The notes below the pieces were generated by a model. It worked only from the letters and a program-made list of their open reading frames with translations. It was not told the DNA's origin and ran no database searches. This document shows positions 1 to 7,533 of a DNA stretch of 64,000 nt, piece by piece (the first letter of the stretch is position 1; every line of letters starts with the position of its first letter). The DNA lies in NCBI RefSeq assembly GCF_025465275.1, contig NZ_JAODNK010000005.1, positions 1 to 64,000 of the forward strand, in the 5' to 3' direction. Made by a program: the position numbers and the translations under genes. The DNA comes from Nocardia sp. GTDB taxonomy: Bacteria > Actinomycetota > Actinomycetes > Mycobacteriales > Mycobacteriaceae.

Positions 1-311
1 AGGGCTTCGATCCCGAGACCAACGAATGGCTCGAGGGTTCGGACAAGGTCCGGGAAGAGTGGGAAGGCCGGTACGCCGAGGCCGAGCGTCGCCACAAGAT
101 GCACACCGCTCAGATGGAGAAGATGGCCGCCGATGCCGCAGCTGAGGCTGCCAACGGTGGTTCGTCGAACTACTCCTCGGAGACCGGTGCGCAGGTCGCG
201 ACCGCCACGTCTTCGTCGTCCTCTTCGTCCTCTGCCGAGCCCGCCGGTGGCTCGCTGGCGAGCGATGCGCAGCTGGCCGCACTGCGTGAGAAGCTGTCGG
301 GCAACGCCTGA
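1..311 (+). CDS. rpsA: 30S ribosomal protein S1, 3' end (partial)
   Basis: C-terminal 103 codons of ribosomal protein S1, which helps recruit mRNA to the 30S subunit. The gene enters from the left edge in the frame starting at base 3 and ends at TGA 309-311. The visible part is the region after the last S1 domain: a charged segment (EEWEGRYAEAERRHKMH), then a low-complexity Ser/Ala/Gly-rich tail with a run of eight serines, ending REKLSGNA. Both the tail style and the position just before coaE match rpsA in mycobacteria and relatives. A strong terminator follows 36 bp later. The S1 domains lie outside the window, so the call rests on the tail and on gene order. Confidence 0.88.
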   Translation, partial: GFDPETNEWLEGSDKVREEWEGRYAEAERRHKMHTAQMEKMAADAAAEAANGGSSNYSSETGAQVATATSSSSSSSSAEPAGGSLASDAQLAALREKLSGNA

Positions 312-346
312 TTCGCTGCTCTCGCGATAAGCGATAGCTAGAAGAG

Positions 347-377
347 CCCCCGGGTCCGTTATGGACCCGGGGGTTTT
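347..377 (+). terminator. Rho-independent terminator of rpsA
   Basis: A perfect 11-bp stem (CCCCCGGGTCC at 347-357 and its complement at 363-373) with a 5-nt loop GTTAT, followed by TTTT. It lies 36 bp after the rpsA stop codon. Confidence 0.9.
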
Positions 378-428
378 CTGTCCGCCGAATACTCAGCGAA
401 CATACGTTCGATTTCGTACAGTGGTTAC

Positions 429-1677
429 ATGAATCTCACGGAATGGGCCGGGTCGCAGGGGGATGCAATCCCGGACCGCTTACTGCTGGTCTGTGGGGCA
501 ACTGTGCCGGTCGCGGCGATGCGGATGAATCAGCGTTCGGTGCTGGTCGATCCGGACGCGGTGACTAGCATGGCGGGTGGGGTGAGCTTGTGTGCCGAGT
601 GGCGTCAGGAATGGGATGCGGTGCGTATGTTCTTGACCGCGGATGGTGAAACCGGCAAAGCCGGGGGGAACGAAACCATCCGCGTCACACCGGCAACCGG
701 GGCAACTGCAGATCAAAGTTCCCGCTGCCCTGGCTGATCGGTTCGGAACGCACCTGAGCATTGATGCCCCGGTGGCGTTCCATCATCGGCACCAGGAGTG
801 GCGTGATCGGATTGGCAGCAACCGTGCCGTTCGGTACGACATCGTGTACGACCCGGCCTGCCGACGCTGGTACCTGGATGCCCCCCGGGGCCTCGCGCCT
901 GCTCCGCCCATTCCGCTCGCCGCTATCCAAACCGGACGTGTACTGGGGGTCGATCTCAACGATGGGCATCTCGCCACGTGCGTCCTGGACAAGTCCGGCA
1001 ACCCGATCGGCGAACCCGCCACGAGCGCCCTGGCCGGACAAGGCTTTTCAGCGTCCCGGCGAGACGGGCACCTGCGTGCCGGGATCACCGCACTCGTGAA
1101 CAAGGCCGAACACTCGGGGTGTGCAGCGATCGTGATCGAGAACCTCGACTTCGGCGACGCCCGCAGCGCAGGCCGGGAAACGATGGGACGTGGCCGGCGC
1201 GGCAAGAGGTTTCGCCGCACCGTCGCGAGTATCCCCACCGCCAAATTCCGGGAACGCCTGCGCGGCATGGCTGGACAACGCGGTATCGTCGTGGTATCAG
1301 TCGATCCGACCTGCACCAGTAAAGCCCGGAACCGATACTGGCGCACACCTTTACAGGAACAAACACAAACTTCCGGTCACACGGTCACCACCCACCACGG
1401 TGCGGCCGTAGCGATCGGTCGACGCGGACTCGGTATGAAGCTGTCGCGTCACTCGAGCGGTCCCCGTTACGCACAGAGGAGCGTCACGGGCCAACCCTCG
1501 AGCCTGGCGATAACATCGAACCGGGCTCGTGCGGCGCGTGAGAAGCCCTGCCCAACCCCAGCCCCCACGGGAGTCCTGGACCATTGGGCCGGAACGGATT
1601 TCGCCGAACCGATGCGATCGGTTTACACCGCCGCGCTGGAGTCGATCCTGTCGGCGGTGGAGGCGGTGCTCGGCTGA
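429..1677 (+). pseudogene. Decayed IS607-family element: TnpA N-terminus joined to TnpB fragment
   Basis: The first codons (MNLTEWAGSQG) match the MerR-like DNA-binding start of IS607 serine recombinases. A frameshift follows: the continuation (GMQSRTAYCW, resembling the family's G-H-TAYRW motif) is in the next frame, and the original frame resumes at MNQRSVLVDPDA. No recombinase catalytic domain remains. The sequence then passes directly into the middle of a TnpB-like protein (EWDAVRMFLTADGE), shifts frame near 700, and runs to 1677. RuvC-I (GVDLNDGHLA) and RuvC-II (VIENLDF) acidic motifs are present. The place of RuvC-III reads HHGAAVAIGRRGLG with no Asp, and the Cys4 zinc finger is not visible; both absences may be normal for this actinobacterial TnpB subgroup. 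I see this as a remnant left by an internal deletion plus frameshifts. Element ends were not identified. Confidence 0.75.
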
Positions 1678-1726
1678 GTCCGGCGCAGAGCAGGCAGCCA
1701 CGAGTTGCAGCGGAAGTGTTGGTGCA

Positions 1727-1756
1727 GTGTCGAATACGCGGCCGCGTATTCGGCAC
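1727..1756. promoter_or_regulatory. 30-bp near-perfect palindrome (candidate operator)
   Basis: The central 22 bp at 1731-1752 is a perfect palindrome (half-site CGAATACGCGG). It extends to 30 bp through flanking GTGT/GCAC with one mismatch. There is no loop, so it looks more like a binding site for a dimeric repressor than a terminator. It lies between the transposon remnant and the phospholipase gene, about 400 bp upstream of the latter. Its regulator is unknown. Confidence 0.45.
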
Positions 1757-1905
1757 AATCAGCAATAGTCGGACGCTCAGCACCGTGCGGCGAAGCCTGG
1801 CCACGAAGTTGGCCGCTCGACCGACGCGCCGATCCGCTCGCCAGAGTGGTGGGATCCGGTCGGGTGGGTGTCGCGGATCGTGTCGTCGTTCCCTCTGAAC
1901 GCCGG

Positions 1906-1930
1906 ATACCTGAGAGTCACTTTCAGGTAT
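1906..1930. promoter_or_regulatory. Inverted repeat upstream of phospholipase C
   Basis: ATACCTGA (1906-1913) and TCAGGTAT (1923-1930) form perfect 8-bp arms around 9 bp. It sits about 220 bp before the phospholipase start and could be a regulator site. The remainder of 1678-2149 shows no convincing gene. Confidence 0.35.
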
Positions 1931-2149
1931 TGCCGTCGGCCCATGCGGACACGCGAGGTACCTGCGAGGCGCTGTCAGGAATTCTCAGTAGTGTGATGTC
2001 CGCCTCGGCGCGGCGTGGCGCCGGAAACCGGTCGGATACCGGGGGTTTGCTGTACGGACATCATCCGAAGGTTGGATGTAGGTCAAGCGCCCAACTGGAA
2101 TGATTCGGCGCGTTCAGTTTTCACACCTAGCGGAAGGCGTTGTCGGAGT

Positions 2150-3679
2150 ATGGGCTTGTTCGCCGGTATCAATCGACGAGATTTTCTGGCGAAGGCCATG
2201 GCTGCGGGCGGTGCCGCCGGTCTGGCATCGCTGGCCGGTCCGATCATCGAGCGGGCGTACGCCGCAGATCCGGCGGGGATGGGCGGGCTCGGCGATATCG
2301 AGCACGTTGTACTGCTCATGCAGGAGAACCGCTCGTTCGACCACTACTTCGGAACCCTCTCGGGTGTGCGGGGATTCGATGATCCCTCGCCGGCATGGAA
2401 CCAGTACGGGTACGCACCGGGTGTCGGCCCGACCCCGGACGGGTTCATCAATCCGTTCCGCCTGGACACCGAGCGCGGTGCGAGCCTCGACGGCGAGTGC
2501 ATCAACGACCCGGACCACTCCTGGGCAGCCATGCACAAGTCCTGGAACAACGGGAAGAACGACGCCTGGATGCCGATGTCCATCGCCTCGGTCGGCGCCG
2601 GGAACGGGCCTGCGGCCATGGGGTATTACACCCGCGCCGATATTCCGGTGCACCACGATCTCGCGGACGCCTTCACCATTTGCGATAGCTACCACTGCTC
2701 GGTGCTGGGCCCCACCGATCCCAATCGGCTGTACTGGATGTCGGGGACCATCGACCCCGATGGGCTCAACGGTGGTCCGCTGCTCCAGACCCCCACGCTC
2801 ATCCCGCAGAATGCGTACAGCTGGCGGACCATGCCGGAGAACCTCTCCGATGCCGGCGTGAGCTGGAAGATCTACAACAATCGTGATGTCGGCCCGCTGT
2901 CCTCTGTGATTCTCGACGGCATGCTGGGTTGCTTCAAGCAGGCCGCCGATCCGGCGTCGGAGCTGGCGCGACGCGGTAAGGTGCCGGCTTATCCGAGCGA
3001 TTTCGCCGCCGATGTGGCGGCGAATCAGCTGCCCGCCGTCTCCTGGGTGATTCCGTCGCTGCTGAACTGCGAACACCCCGCGCTCCCACCGGCTTTGGGC
3101 GCGGTCGGCATTATGCAGGTGCTCGATATCCTCACCTCGAATCCGGCGGTGTGGGAGAAGACCGCGCTCATTGTCAGCTATGACGAGAACGGTGGCTTCT
3201 TCGATCACGTCACGCCGCCGACCGCGCCACCCGGCACGCCGGGGGAGTACGTCACCGTGCCGCTGGAGAGCGCCGCGAAGTCGGAAGGCATCGCGGGCCC
3301 GATCGGGCTCGGCTATCGCGTGCCCTGCTTCGTGATCTCGCCGTACAGCCGGGGCGGATTGGTCGCCTCGGAGACCTTCGACCACACCTCGCAGTTGCGC
3401 TTGCTGGAGCGTCGTTTCGGTGTGGACGTGCCGAACCTGACGGCCTGGCGGCGTGGCGTCACCGGCGATATGACATCGGCATTCGATTTCGCCTCGGGTC
3501 GCGACGCGGTCAAGCCCGCCTTCGGACCCGCAGACCGGAAGGTGAATGCCGCACTGGCGCAGTGTGGTCCGAATGTCGCGCTCGGTTACGCGAATGCAGG
3601 TATCCCGTACCCGGTGCCGCCGAACTTCATGCCCACTCAGGAACCGGGTACTCGTCGGAAGCCCAGCGGCCTCGTCTGA
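2150..3679 (+). CDS. Phospholipase C, Tat-exported (phosphoesterase family)
   Basis: A 509-residue enzyme of the bacterial phospholipase C / acid phosphatase phosphoesterase family (the family of mycobacterial PlcA-D), which hydrolyses phospholipids to diacylglycerol outside the membrane. The N-terminus carries a twin-arginine motif (NRRDFLAK, about residues 7-14) followed by a hydrophobic stretch and an Ala-rich cleavage region (ERAYAADPA). Family motifs are clear: the metal-site motif [18 protein letters not shown] near residue 60, then [31 protein letters not shown] and [10 protein letters not shown]. Length agrees with the family (about 500 residues). The ATG at 2150 is chosen because it places the Tat motif at the N-terminus; the reading frame stays open to 2015 without signal-like sequence. 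The SD is weak. The gene stands alone and is followed by a hairpin at 3716-3747. Substrate cannot be fixed from sequence. Confidence 0.9.
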   Translation: MGLFAGINRRDFLAKAMAAGGAAGLASLAGPIIERAYAADPAGMGGLGDIEHVVLLMQENRSFDHYFGTLSGVRGFDDPSPAWNQYGYAPGVGPTPDGFINPFRLDTERGASLDGECINDPDHSWAAMHKSWNNGKNDAWMPMSIASVGAGNGPAAMGYYTRADIPVHHDLADAFTICDSYHCSVLGPTDPNRLYWMSGTIDPDGLNGGPLLQTPTLIPQNAYSWRTMPENLSDAGVSWKIYNNRDVGPLSSVILDGMLGCFKQAADPASELARRGKVPAYPSDFAADVAANQLPAVSWVIPSLLNCEHPALPPALGAVGIMQVLDILTSNPAVWEKTALIVSYDENGGFFDHVTPPTAPPGTPGEYVTVPLESAAKSEGIAGPIGLGYRVPCFVISPYSRGGLVASETFDHTSQLRLLERRFGVDVPNLTAWRRGVTGDMTSAFDFASGRDAVKPAFGPADRKVNAALAQCGPNVALGYANAGIPYPVPPNFMPTQEPGTRRKPSGLV

Positions 3680-3715
3680 GGGCACTCGGCTACAGCCGTC
3701 CGGAGCACGCACGAG

Positions 3716-3747
3716 TGTGGCCCAGTCCCTGGTGGGGCTGGGCCACA
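3716..3747 (+). terminator. Hairpin downstream of phospholipase C
   Basis: TGTGGCCCAG (3716-3725) pairs perfectly with CTGGGCCACA (3738-3747) over a 12-nt loop. No T-run follows. It begins 37 bp after the stop codon. Confidence 0.6.
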
Positions 3748-3760
3748 GTCGTATTCACAG

Positions 3761-3973
3761 TCACATGGCGGTGGCCGGAACCCATTGAACAGTGGCTGAG
3801 GTGGAGCGTTTTCGCATGGCGGCGAAACTGTGCCGTGCGGGACTGAGCAGTGCGCTGAACCATGCGCGACGATGCTCGGCGAGCGCTGCCGCGACCGCGG
3901 GAATTTCGATGCAATGCATCGTGCCCGGCAGTCCCAGACGGTGCCGACCCGTCTGGATGTTTCTGGTGCCCAA
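3761..3973 (-). CDS. Possible small basic protein (unrecognised)
   Basis: A candidate 70-codon gene starting with TTG at 3973. The support is a very good ribosome binding site (AGGAGAAGG, 7 nt before the TTG on the minus strand) in an otherwise empty 584-bp gap. The product is basic and Ala/Arg/His-rich, with a helical-looking middle (AVAAALAEHRRAWFSALL); no domain is recognised. It ends close to the phospholipase terminator, so the two would be convergent. The rest of the gap (3974-4263) shows no other gene. Treat this as a hypothesis: codon usage was not tested. Confidence 0.3.
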   Translation of the reverse strand: MGTRNIQTGRHRLGLPGTMHCIEIPAVAAALAEHRRAWFSALLSPARHSFAAMRKRSTSATVQWVPATAM

Positions 3974-4263
3974 TGGTGTTCCTTCTCCTACGTGTAACCG
4001 GCCCTGGATCGCCTGCGGCGAAACCTTAGCCGAACAAAAGTGTGCGACACCGGATTTTGCACGACTTTCTCCCCGGCGTGTCGGAATGTTGCCGACAAAC
4101 GGTCGGGATTGGGCTAAAAAGTTGCAAATCGGTCTCGTAAATATCACGGAATGGGAAAACTGTCGGCGCGCCGGTGGAATTGCCTGCGTAAGTGGGTAAT
4201 CCAATCTTTCGGCTGGTGAGGGGTAGTGCGCGCGGGCGGGGAGCCTAATGCGAGACTGGGGAA

Positions 4264-5226
4264 ATGTTGCGAATCGGTCTCACCGGAGGCATGGGAGCGG
4301 GTAAATCCACCGTCGCCCGCATTCTTGTCGAACGCGGCGCGGTGCTGGTGGACAGTGACGTCATCGCGCGTGAAGTGGTCGCACCCGGCACCGCGGGGCT
4401 GACGGCCCTGGTCGATGCTTTCGGCAGCGATATTCTCGCCGCCGACGGCAGCCTGGATCGACCGGCATTGGCGGCCAAGGCATTCGCCACTGACGAGGCC
4501 CGCGGCATCCTCAATGCCATCGTGCATCCGCTGGTCGGTAAGCGCACCGCCGAGCTCATCGGCTCCGCACCCGCCGACGGCATTGTCGTACAAGACATTC
4601 CACTACTGGTCGAGAACGGCCTGGCGCCGTTCATGAATCTGGTGGTGATCGTCGACGCCGCCGAGGAGACTCGGCTGCACCGGCTGGTGGAGTTCCGCGG
4701 TATCGACGAAGCCGATGCCCGCGCGCGAATCGCGGCCCAGGCCACCGACACTCAGCGTCGCGCCGTTGCCGATGTGCTGCTCGACAACAATGGCGCGAAC
4801 GGCGAGATCGACGCCGCAGTGCACCGGCTGTGGGACGAGCGGCTGATCCCCTTCGAACACAATCTGCGTACCCGCACGCCCGCGCCGCAGCCCGCCGAAT
4901 CGCCGGTGGTGGAGGCGAATCCGGAGTGGCCGGCGGCTGCGCGGCGGATCATCGCCCGGCTCGCGGTCGCCTGCGGGGCCGATGCGCGCAGCATCGAACA
5001 TGTCGGGCCGACCGCGGTGGCAGGCAAGCCTGCGGAGGATGTGCTCGACATTCGGATAACGGTCGCCGATGCGGGCGTGGCCGACGGGCTGCGGGATCGC
5101 TTGGCGGAGATAGGTTTTCCGCGCGTCGACAGCGCTGTGCACCGTGAGCTCGGTGCGGTGGAAGTCCGGCATGCCACGGCGGACCCGGGTCGTCTCGCGA
5201 ATGTGATTGTCGCCGTCGAGGCGTGA
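4264..5226 (+). CDS. coaE: Dephospho-CoA kinase with truncated GrpB-like domain
   Basis: Catalyses the last step of coenzyme A synthesis, ATP-dependent phosphorylation of dephospho-CoA, in the cytoplasm. Residues 1 to about 195 are the kinase: P-loop GGMGAGKST at 8-16, and the CoaE motifs [10 protein letters not shown] and HPLVGKR. From about residue 218 there is a second domain resembling GrpB/UPF0157 ([18 protein letters not shown]), the arrangement known for mycobacterial CoaE. The mycobacterial protein is about 407 residues; this one stops at 320 soon after the motif HATADPGR, so the last third of the GrpB-like domain is missing. Only 44 bp separate the stop from the next gene's end, and no continuation is visible in other frames. 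It lies between rpsA and a DUF402 gene, as in mycobacteria. Confidence 0.93.
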   Translation: MLRIGLTGGMGAGKSTVARILVERGAVLVDSDVIAREVVAPGTAGLTALVDAFGSDILAADGSLDRPALAAKAFATDEARGILNAIVHPLVGKRTAELIGSAPADGIVVQDIPLLVENGLAPFMNLVVIVDAAEETRLHRLVEFRGIDEADARARIAAQATDTQRRAVADVLLDNNGANGEIDAAVHRLWDERLIPFEHNLRTRTPAPQPAESPVVEANPEWPAAARRIIARLAVACGADARSIEHVGPTAVAGKPAEDVLDIRITVADAGVADGLRDRLAEIGFPRVDSAVHRELGAVEVRHATADPGRLANVIVAVEA

Positions 5227-5269
5227 ACTCGACCGTCGGCTCCGGCGTGCGCGCCGGAGCCCGCGGGAA

Positions 5270-5794
5270 CTACTTCCAGGTCAGGGTGATATCGCGGGCC
5301 TGTAGCCAGGCCTCGAAACTATGGCCGTGCGCGGCGATTCCGTCGATGACGGTGGTGGCGGTCTCGATGGCCTGCTGGGACTCGGGCAGATCCAGATAGC
5401 CGGCGGCGTGGGCGGCGAGCAGCTCGTCCACATCGAGCAGTTCGACATCGCGATTGGTGCGCACCACCAGATCCAGGTAGTGGTCCACCGATTTCCAGCG
5501 CTTCGGTCCGACCTGTGCGTATTCTCCGATATCGATGTAGTAGTCCTGGTCGCGCAGGTGCGCGGGGGTGAAGTGGAAGACCGTGGCGCGAATGGACAGG
5601 CTCGGCAGCAGCCAGGATTCGATGTAGTGGAACTCCGGATGATCGGAGGTCCGCGCCATGTAGAGGCCGAAGGGCTCGACCTGGTAGCGCTCGACCGCGC
5701 GCACAAAGCCCTTCGGGTCGATATTGGTGAGCTCATCGACGTTGAAGTACTCCACCTTGGGCCGGTGCAGATCTACCGCGGGCGCCTGAGTCAT
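5270..5794 (-). CDS. DUF402 family protein (Rv1632c-like)
   Basis: A 174-residue cytoplasmic protein of the DUF402 family. Some family members, such as FomD, are nucleotide phosphohydrolases; the activity of this branch is not established. Family features visible are the opening HRPKVEYFNV, the central YIESWLLPSLSIRATVFHF, the acidic pair YYIDIGEYAQV and DHYLDLVV (likely metal-binding region), and a C-terminal helical section with DELLAAHAAGYLD. It converges on coaE exactly as Rv1632c does in M. tuberculosis, where the sequence is closely similar throughout. ATG at 5794 matches the usual N-terminus (MTQAPAVDLHRP). A paralogue lies at 6495-7022. Confidence 0.85.
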   Translation of the reverse strand: MTQAPAVDLHRPKVEYFNVDELTNIDPKGFVRAVERYQVEPFGLYMARTSDHPEFHYIESWLLPSLSIRATVFHFTPAHLRDQDYYIDIGEYAQVGPKRWKSVDHYLDLVVRTNRDVELLDVDELLAAHAAGYLDLPESQQAIETATTVIDGIAAHGHSFEAWLQARDITLTWK

Positions 5795-5981
5795 GCCAAC
5801 AGCATCTCTTGTCGGGCCGCCATCGTCCAGAGGAGTGTGGCCGAGTCGTGGCCCGAACTGGGTAAATGGTGTTTTGCAGGACTATTTTGCGGAAAATTGC
5901 AATGTGAAACACCAGTGTTCGTTACGGTGCGGCTACCCACACCTGACGTGGGTGGTACATACCAAGAGGGAAGTACACAGT

Positions 5982-6404
5982 ATGAACGCAATGAGCGCCC
6001 GCGCTCGCCGCGCCGGAATGGGTCTGACCGCCTTCGGTGCCGCTGCCGCGACCATGGTCCTGGTAGCACCGCAGGCCAGTGCCTGGGTCAGTGATATCTC
6101 GGTCGGCGGCTCGAACCAACAGGTGGGTTGCGCCTATACGGTCACGGCCACCGTCGCGGTCGACCGCCTGCTGTCGGTGAGCTTCACCGATAACGGCACC
6201 GCGATCACCGGCAGCCCCGTCACCCCGTCGCTGCTGAGCAATTCGGTCACCATCCAGTGGACCCCGACCACCGCCGGCGCCCACACCATTCAGGCGACGC
6301 AGGACTTCATCAGCAAGTCGACTGTCGTCCAGGTTGCTGCCTCCAGCGCCTTCGGCAGTGTCGGCTGCGGCCTGAACGGCTTGTTCCCCAGCCTGTCCGG
6401 CTAA
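5982..6404 (+). CDS. Small secreted protein with Ig-like fold
   Basis: A 140-residue exported protein. The ATG at 5982 follows AAGAGGGAAG and gives a classical signal peptide: basic ARARRAG, hydrophobic LTAFGAAAATMVLVA, and a cleavage site near QASAW. The mature part is rich in Ser/Thr/Val and reads as repeated beta strands (VDRLLSVSFTDNGTAI, SVTIQWTPTTAGAHTIQA), typical of a bacterial Ig-like domain. Two cysteines (in VGCAYT and VGCGLN) could form one disulfide. It sits between two minus-strand DUF402 paralogues and has its own terminator. Similar small proteins are common in Nocardia and relatives; the function is unknown. Confidence 0.75.
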   Translation: MNAMSARARRAGMGLTAFGAAAATMVLVAPQASAWVSDISVGGSNQQVGCAYTVTATVAVDRLLSVSFTDNGTAITGSPVTPSLLSNSVTIQWTPTTAGAHTIQATQDFISKSTVVQVAASSAFGSVGCGLNGLFPSLSG

Positions 6405-6430
6405 ATCGGAGCGGTACGAGCAAAACGAAA

Positions 6431-6470
6431 GCCACCCGGGCCGAACACAAGACGGACCGGGTGGCCTTTT
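6431..6470 (+). terminator. Rho-independent terminator of the secreted-protein gene
   Basis: GCCACCCGG (6431-6439) pairs with CCGGGTGGC (6457-6465), followed by CTTTT. It lies 26 bp after the stop, between convergent genes, so it may act in both directions. Confidence 0.8.
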
Positions 6471-6494
6471 CGTGCCTAGCCGACCGAAGCGCCT

Positions 6495-7022
6495 TTACAG
6501 CCAGCTGAGCGCGAGACCCTTGGTGGCGAGCCAGCGGTCGACATCATGACCGCACGCGGCAATGCCGTCCACGACCGCCGCCGCGCGTTCGATGGCTCGA
6601 TGGGTGCGAGCGGTATCGAAGTGCCCGGCGGCGTGCGCCGACAGCAGCTCGTCGATGCCGAGAAGTTCGGGCATCTGGCCGGGACGGGCCACCACGTGTA
6701 GATAGTGTCCCTCCGCGCGCCACTTCTTGGGCTCGATCCGGGCGTAATCGCCGATGTCGAGGTAGTAGGTCTGCCCGCGATCATGGCCCGGCCGTAGGTG
6801 ATACACGGTCACGCGGAGCGAAAGTTCTGGCAGCAACCAGGATTCGATGTAGTGGAAGCGCGGATTGTCCACGATCCGCTCCACATACAGACCCCACGGT
6901 TGCGCGATCAGCCGCTCGACCTGATGTAAGTAACCGTGATAATCGGTCCAGGACAGCGCCGCCAGATTGAAATACTCGAGTCTGGGTCGATGCGGCGATA
7001 CTGGGGGAGTGGTGTTTCCCAT
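6495..7022 (-). CDS. DUF402 family protein, second copy
   Basis: A 175-residue paralogue of the DUF402 protein at 5270-5794, with the same landmarks in the same order: HRPRLEYFNL, YIESWLLPELSLRVTVYHL, YYLDIGDYARI, GHYLHVV, DELLSAHAAGHFD, IAACGHDVDRWL. The ATG at 7022 (MGNTTPP) is preferred over upstream starts because it aligns with the N-terminus of the paralogue. One difference is that the paralogue's DHYLDLVV, whose Asp residues may bind metal, reads GHYLHVVA here, so activity may have diverged. Both copies point left with the secreted-protein gene between them. Confidence 0.82.
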   Translation of the reverse strand: MGNTTPPVSPHRPRLEYFNLAALSWTDYHGYLHQVERLIAQPWGLYVERIVDNPRFHYIESWLLPELSLRVTVYHLRPGHDRGQTYYLDIGDYARIEPKKWRAEGHYLHVVARPGQMPELLGIDELLSAHAAGHFDTARTHRAIERAAAVVDGIAACGHDVDRWLATKGLALSWL

Positions 7023-7194
7023 CCGGCGCGGGTCAGCACCGTTGGTGGAATTCCGCTGTGGCATATGCAGACCGGTCATCGCCCTGCCTCTTCTCCGACT
7101 CGTGCAAACCAGCCAGATCAGGTTACACCTGGGCCCTGGGAATCGGACGGCTGTGAGCGGAGCGGAATTTCACCCTCGCTCACCTGGAATTTCT

Positions 7195-7221
7195 TTGAAC
7201 TTCCTTGGGGGAAACTATAAT
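7195..7221 (+). promoter_or_regulatory. Candidate sigma-70-type promoter in the uvrB upstream gap
   Basis: TTGAAC (7195-7200), a 15-bp spacer and TATAAT (7216-7221), in a locally AT-rich patch. It points toward uvrB, 313 bp away. The spacer is short for a standard promoter. The 512-bp gap 7023-7533 otherwise holds only a weak inverted repeat (GTGAGCG / CGCTCAC at 7152-7182) and no credible gene. Confidence 0.35.
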
Positions 7222-7533
7222 TCGGACATTTGGTACAGCTGGCTCTGTTCCGGGTGGCGCCGCGCGAAAGTAAACACTTCGAAATATCCTCAGGTCCCGA
7301 CCGCGCCGCGCCGAGGCGCTCGGTTCGTTCCCGATGTGGGGTCTGGGACGCACATCCGCGGGGAAATCGGGACGGATCGGCCGGCGCGGCGCAGGCGGCG
7401 GCGCGGTCATCGCCCGCAGATGTGCGCAGCGTCACCGGCTGCTCGGGCGGGTCGGCCCCGGGTCGCGGCGCTCCCGGCTGCGACTCGTACCGCTCGGCGT
7501 GAACCTGTCGGTGGGTCGTCCTAGGGTGTGAAC

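Noticed and set aside
2114..3712. 532-codon minus-strand open frame
   Set aside because: Antisense to phospholipase C; His/Arg-rich with no domain.
7023..7533. SOS box before uvrB
   Set aside because: No TCGAAC/GTTCGA pair with proper spacing was found.
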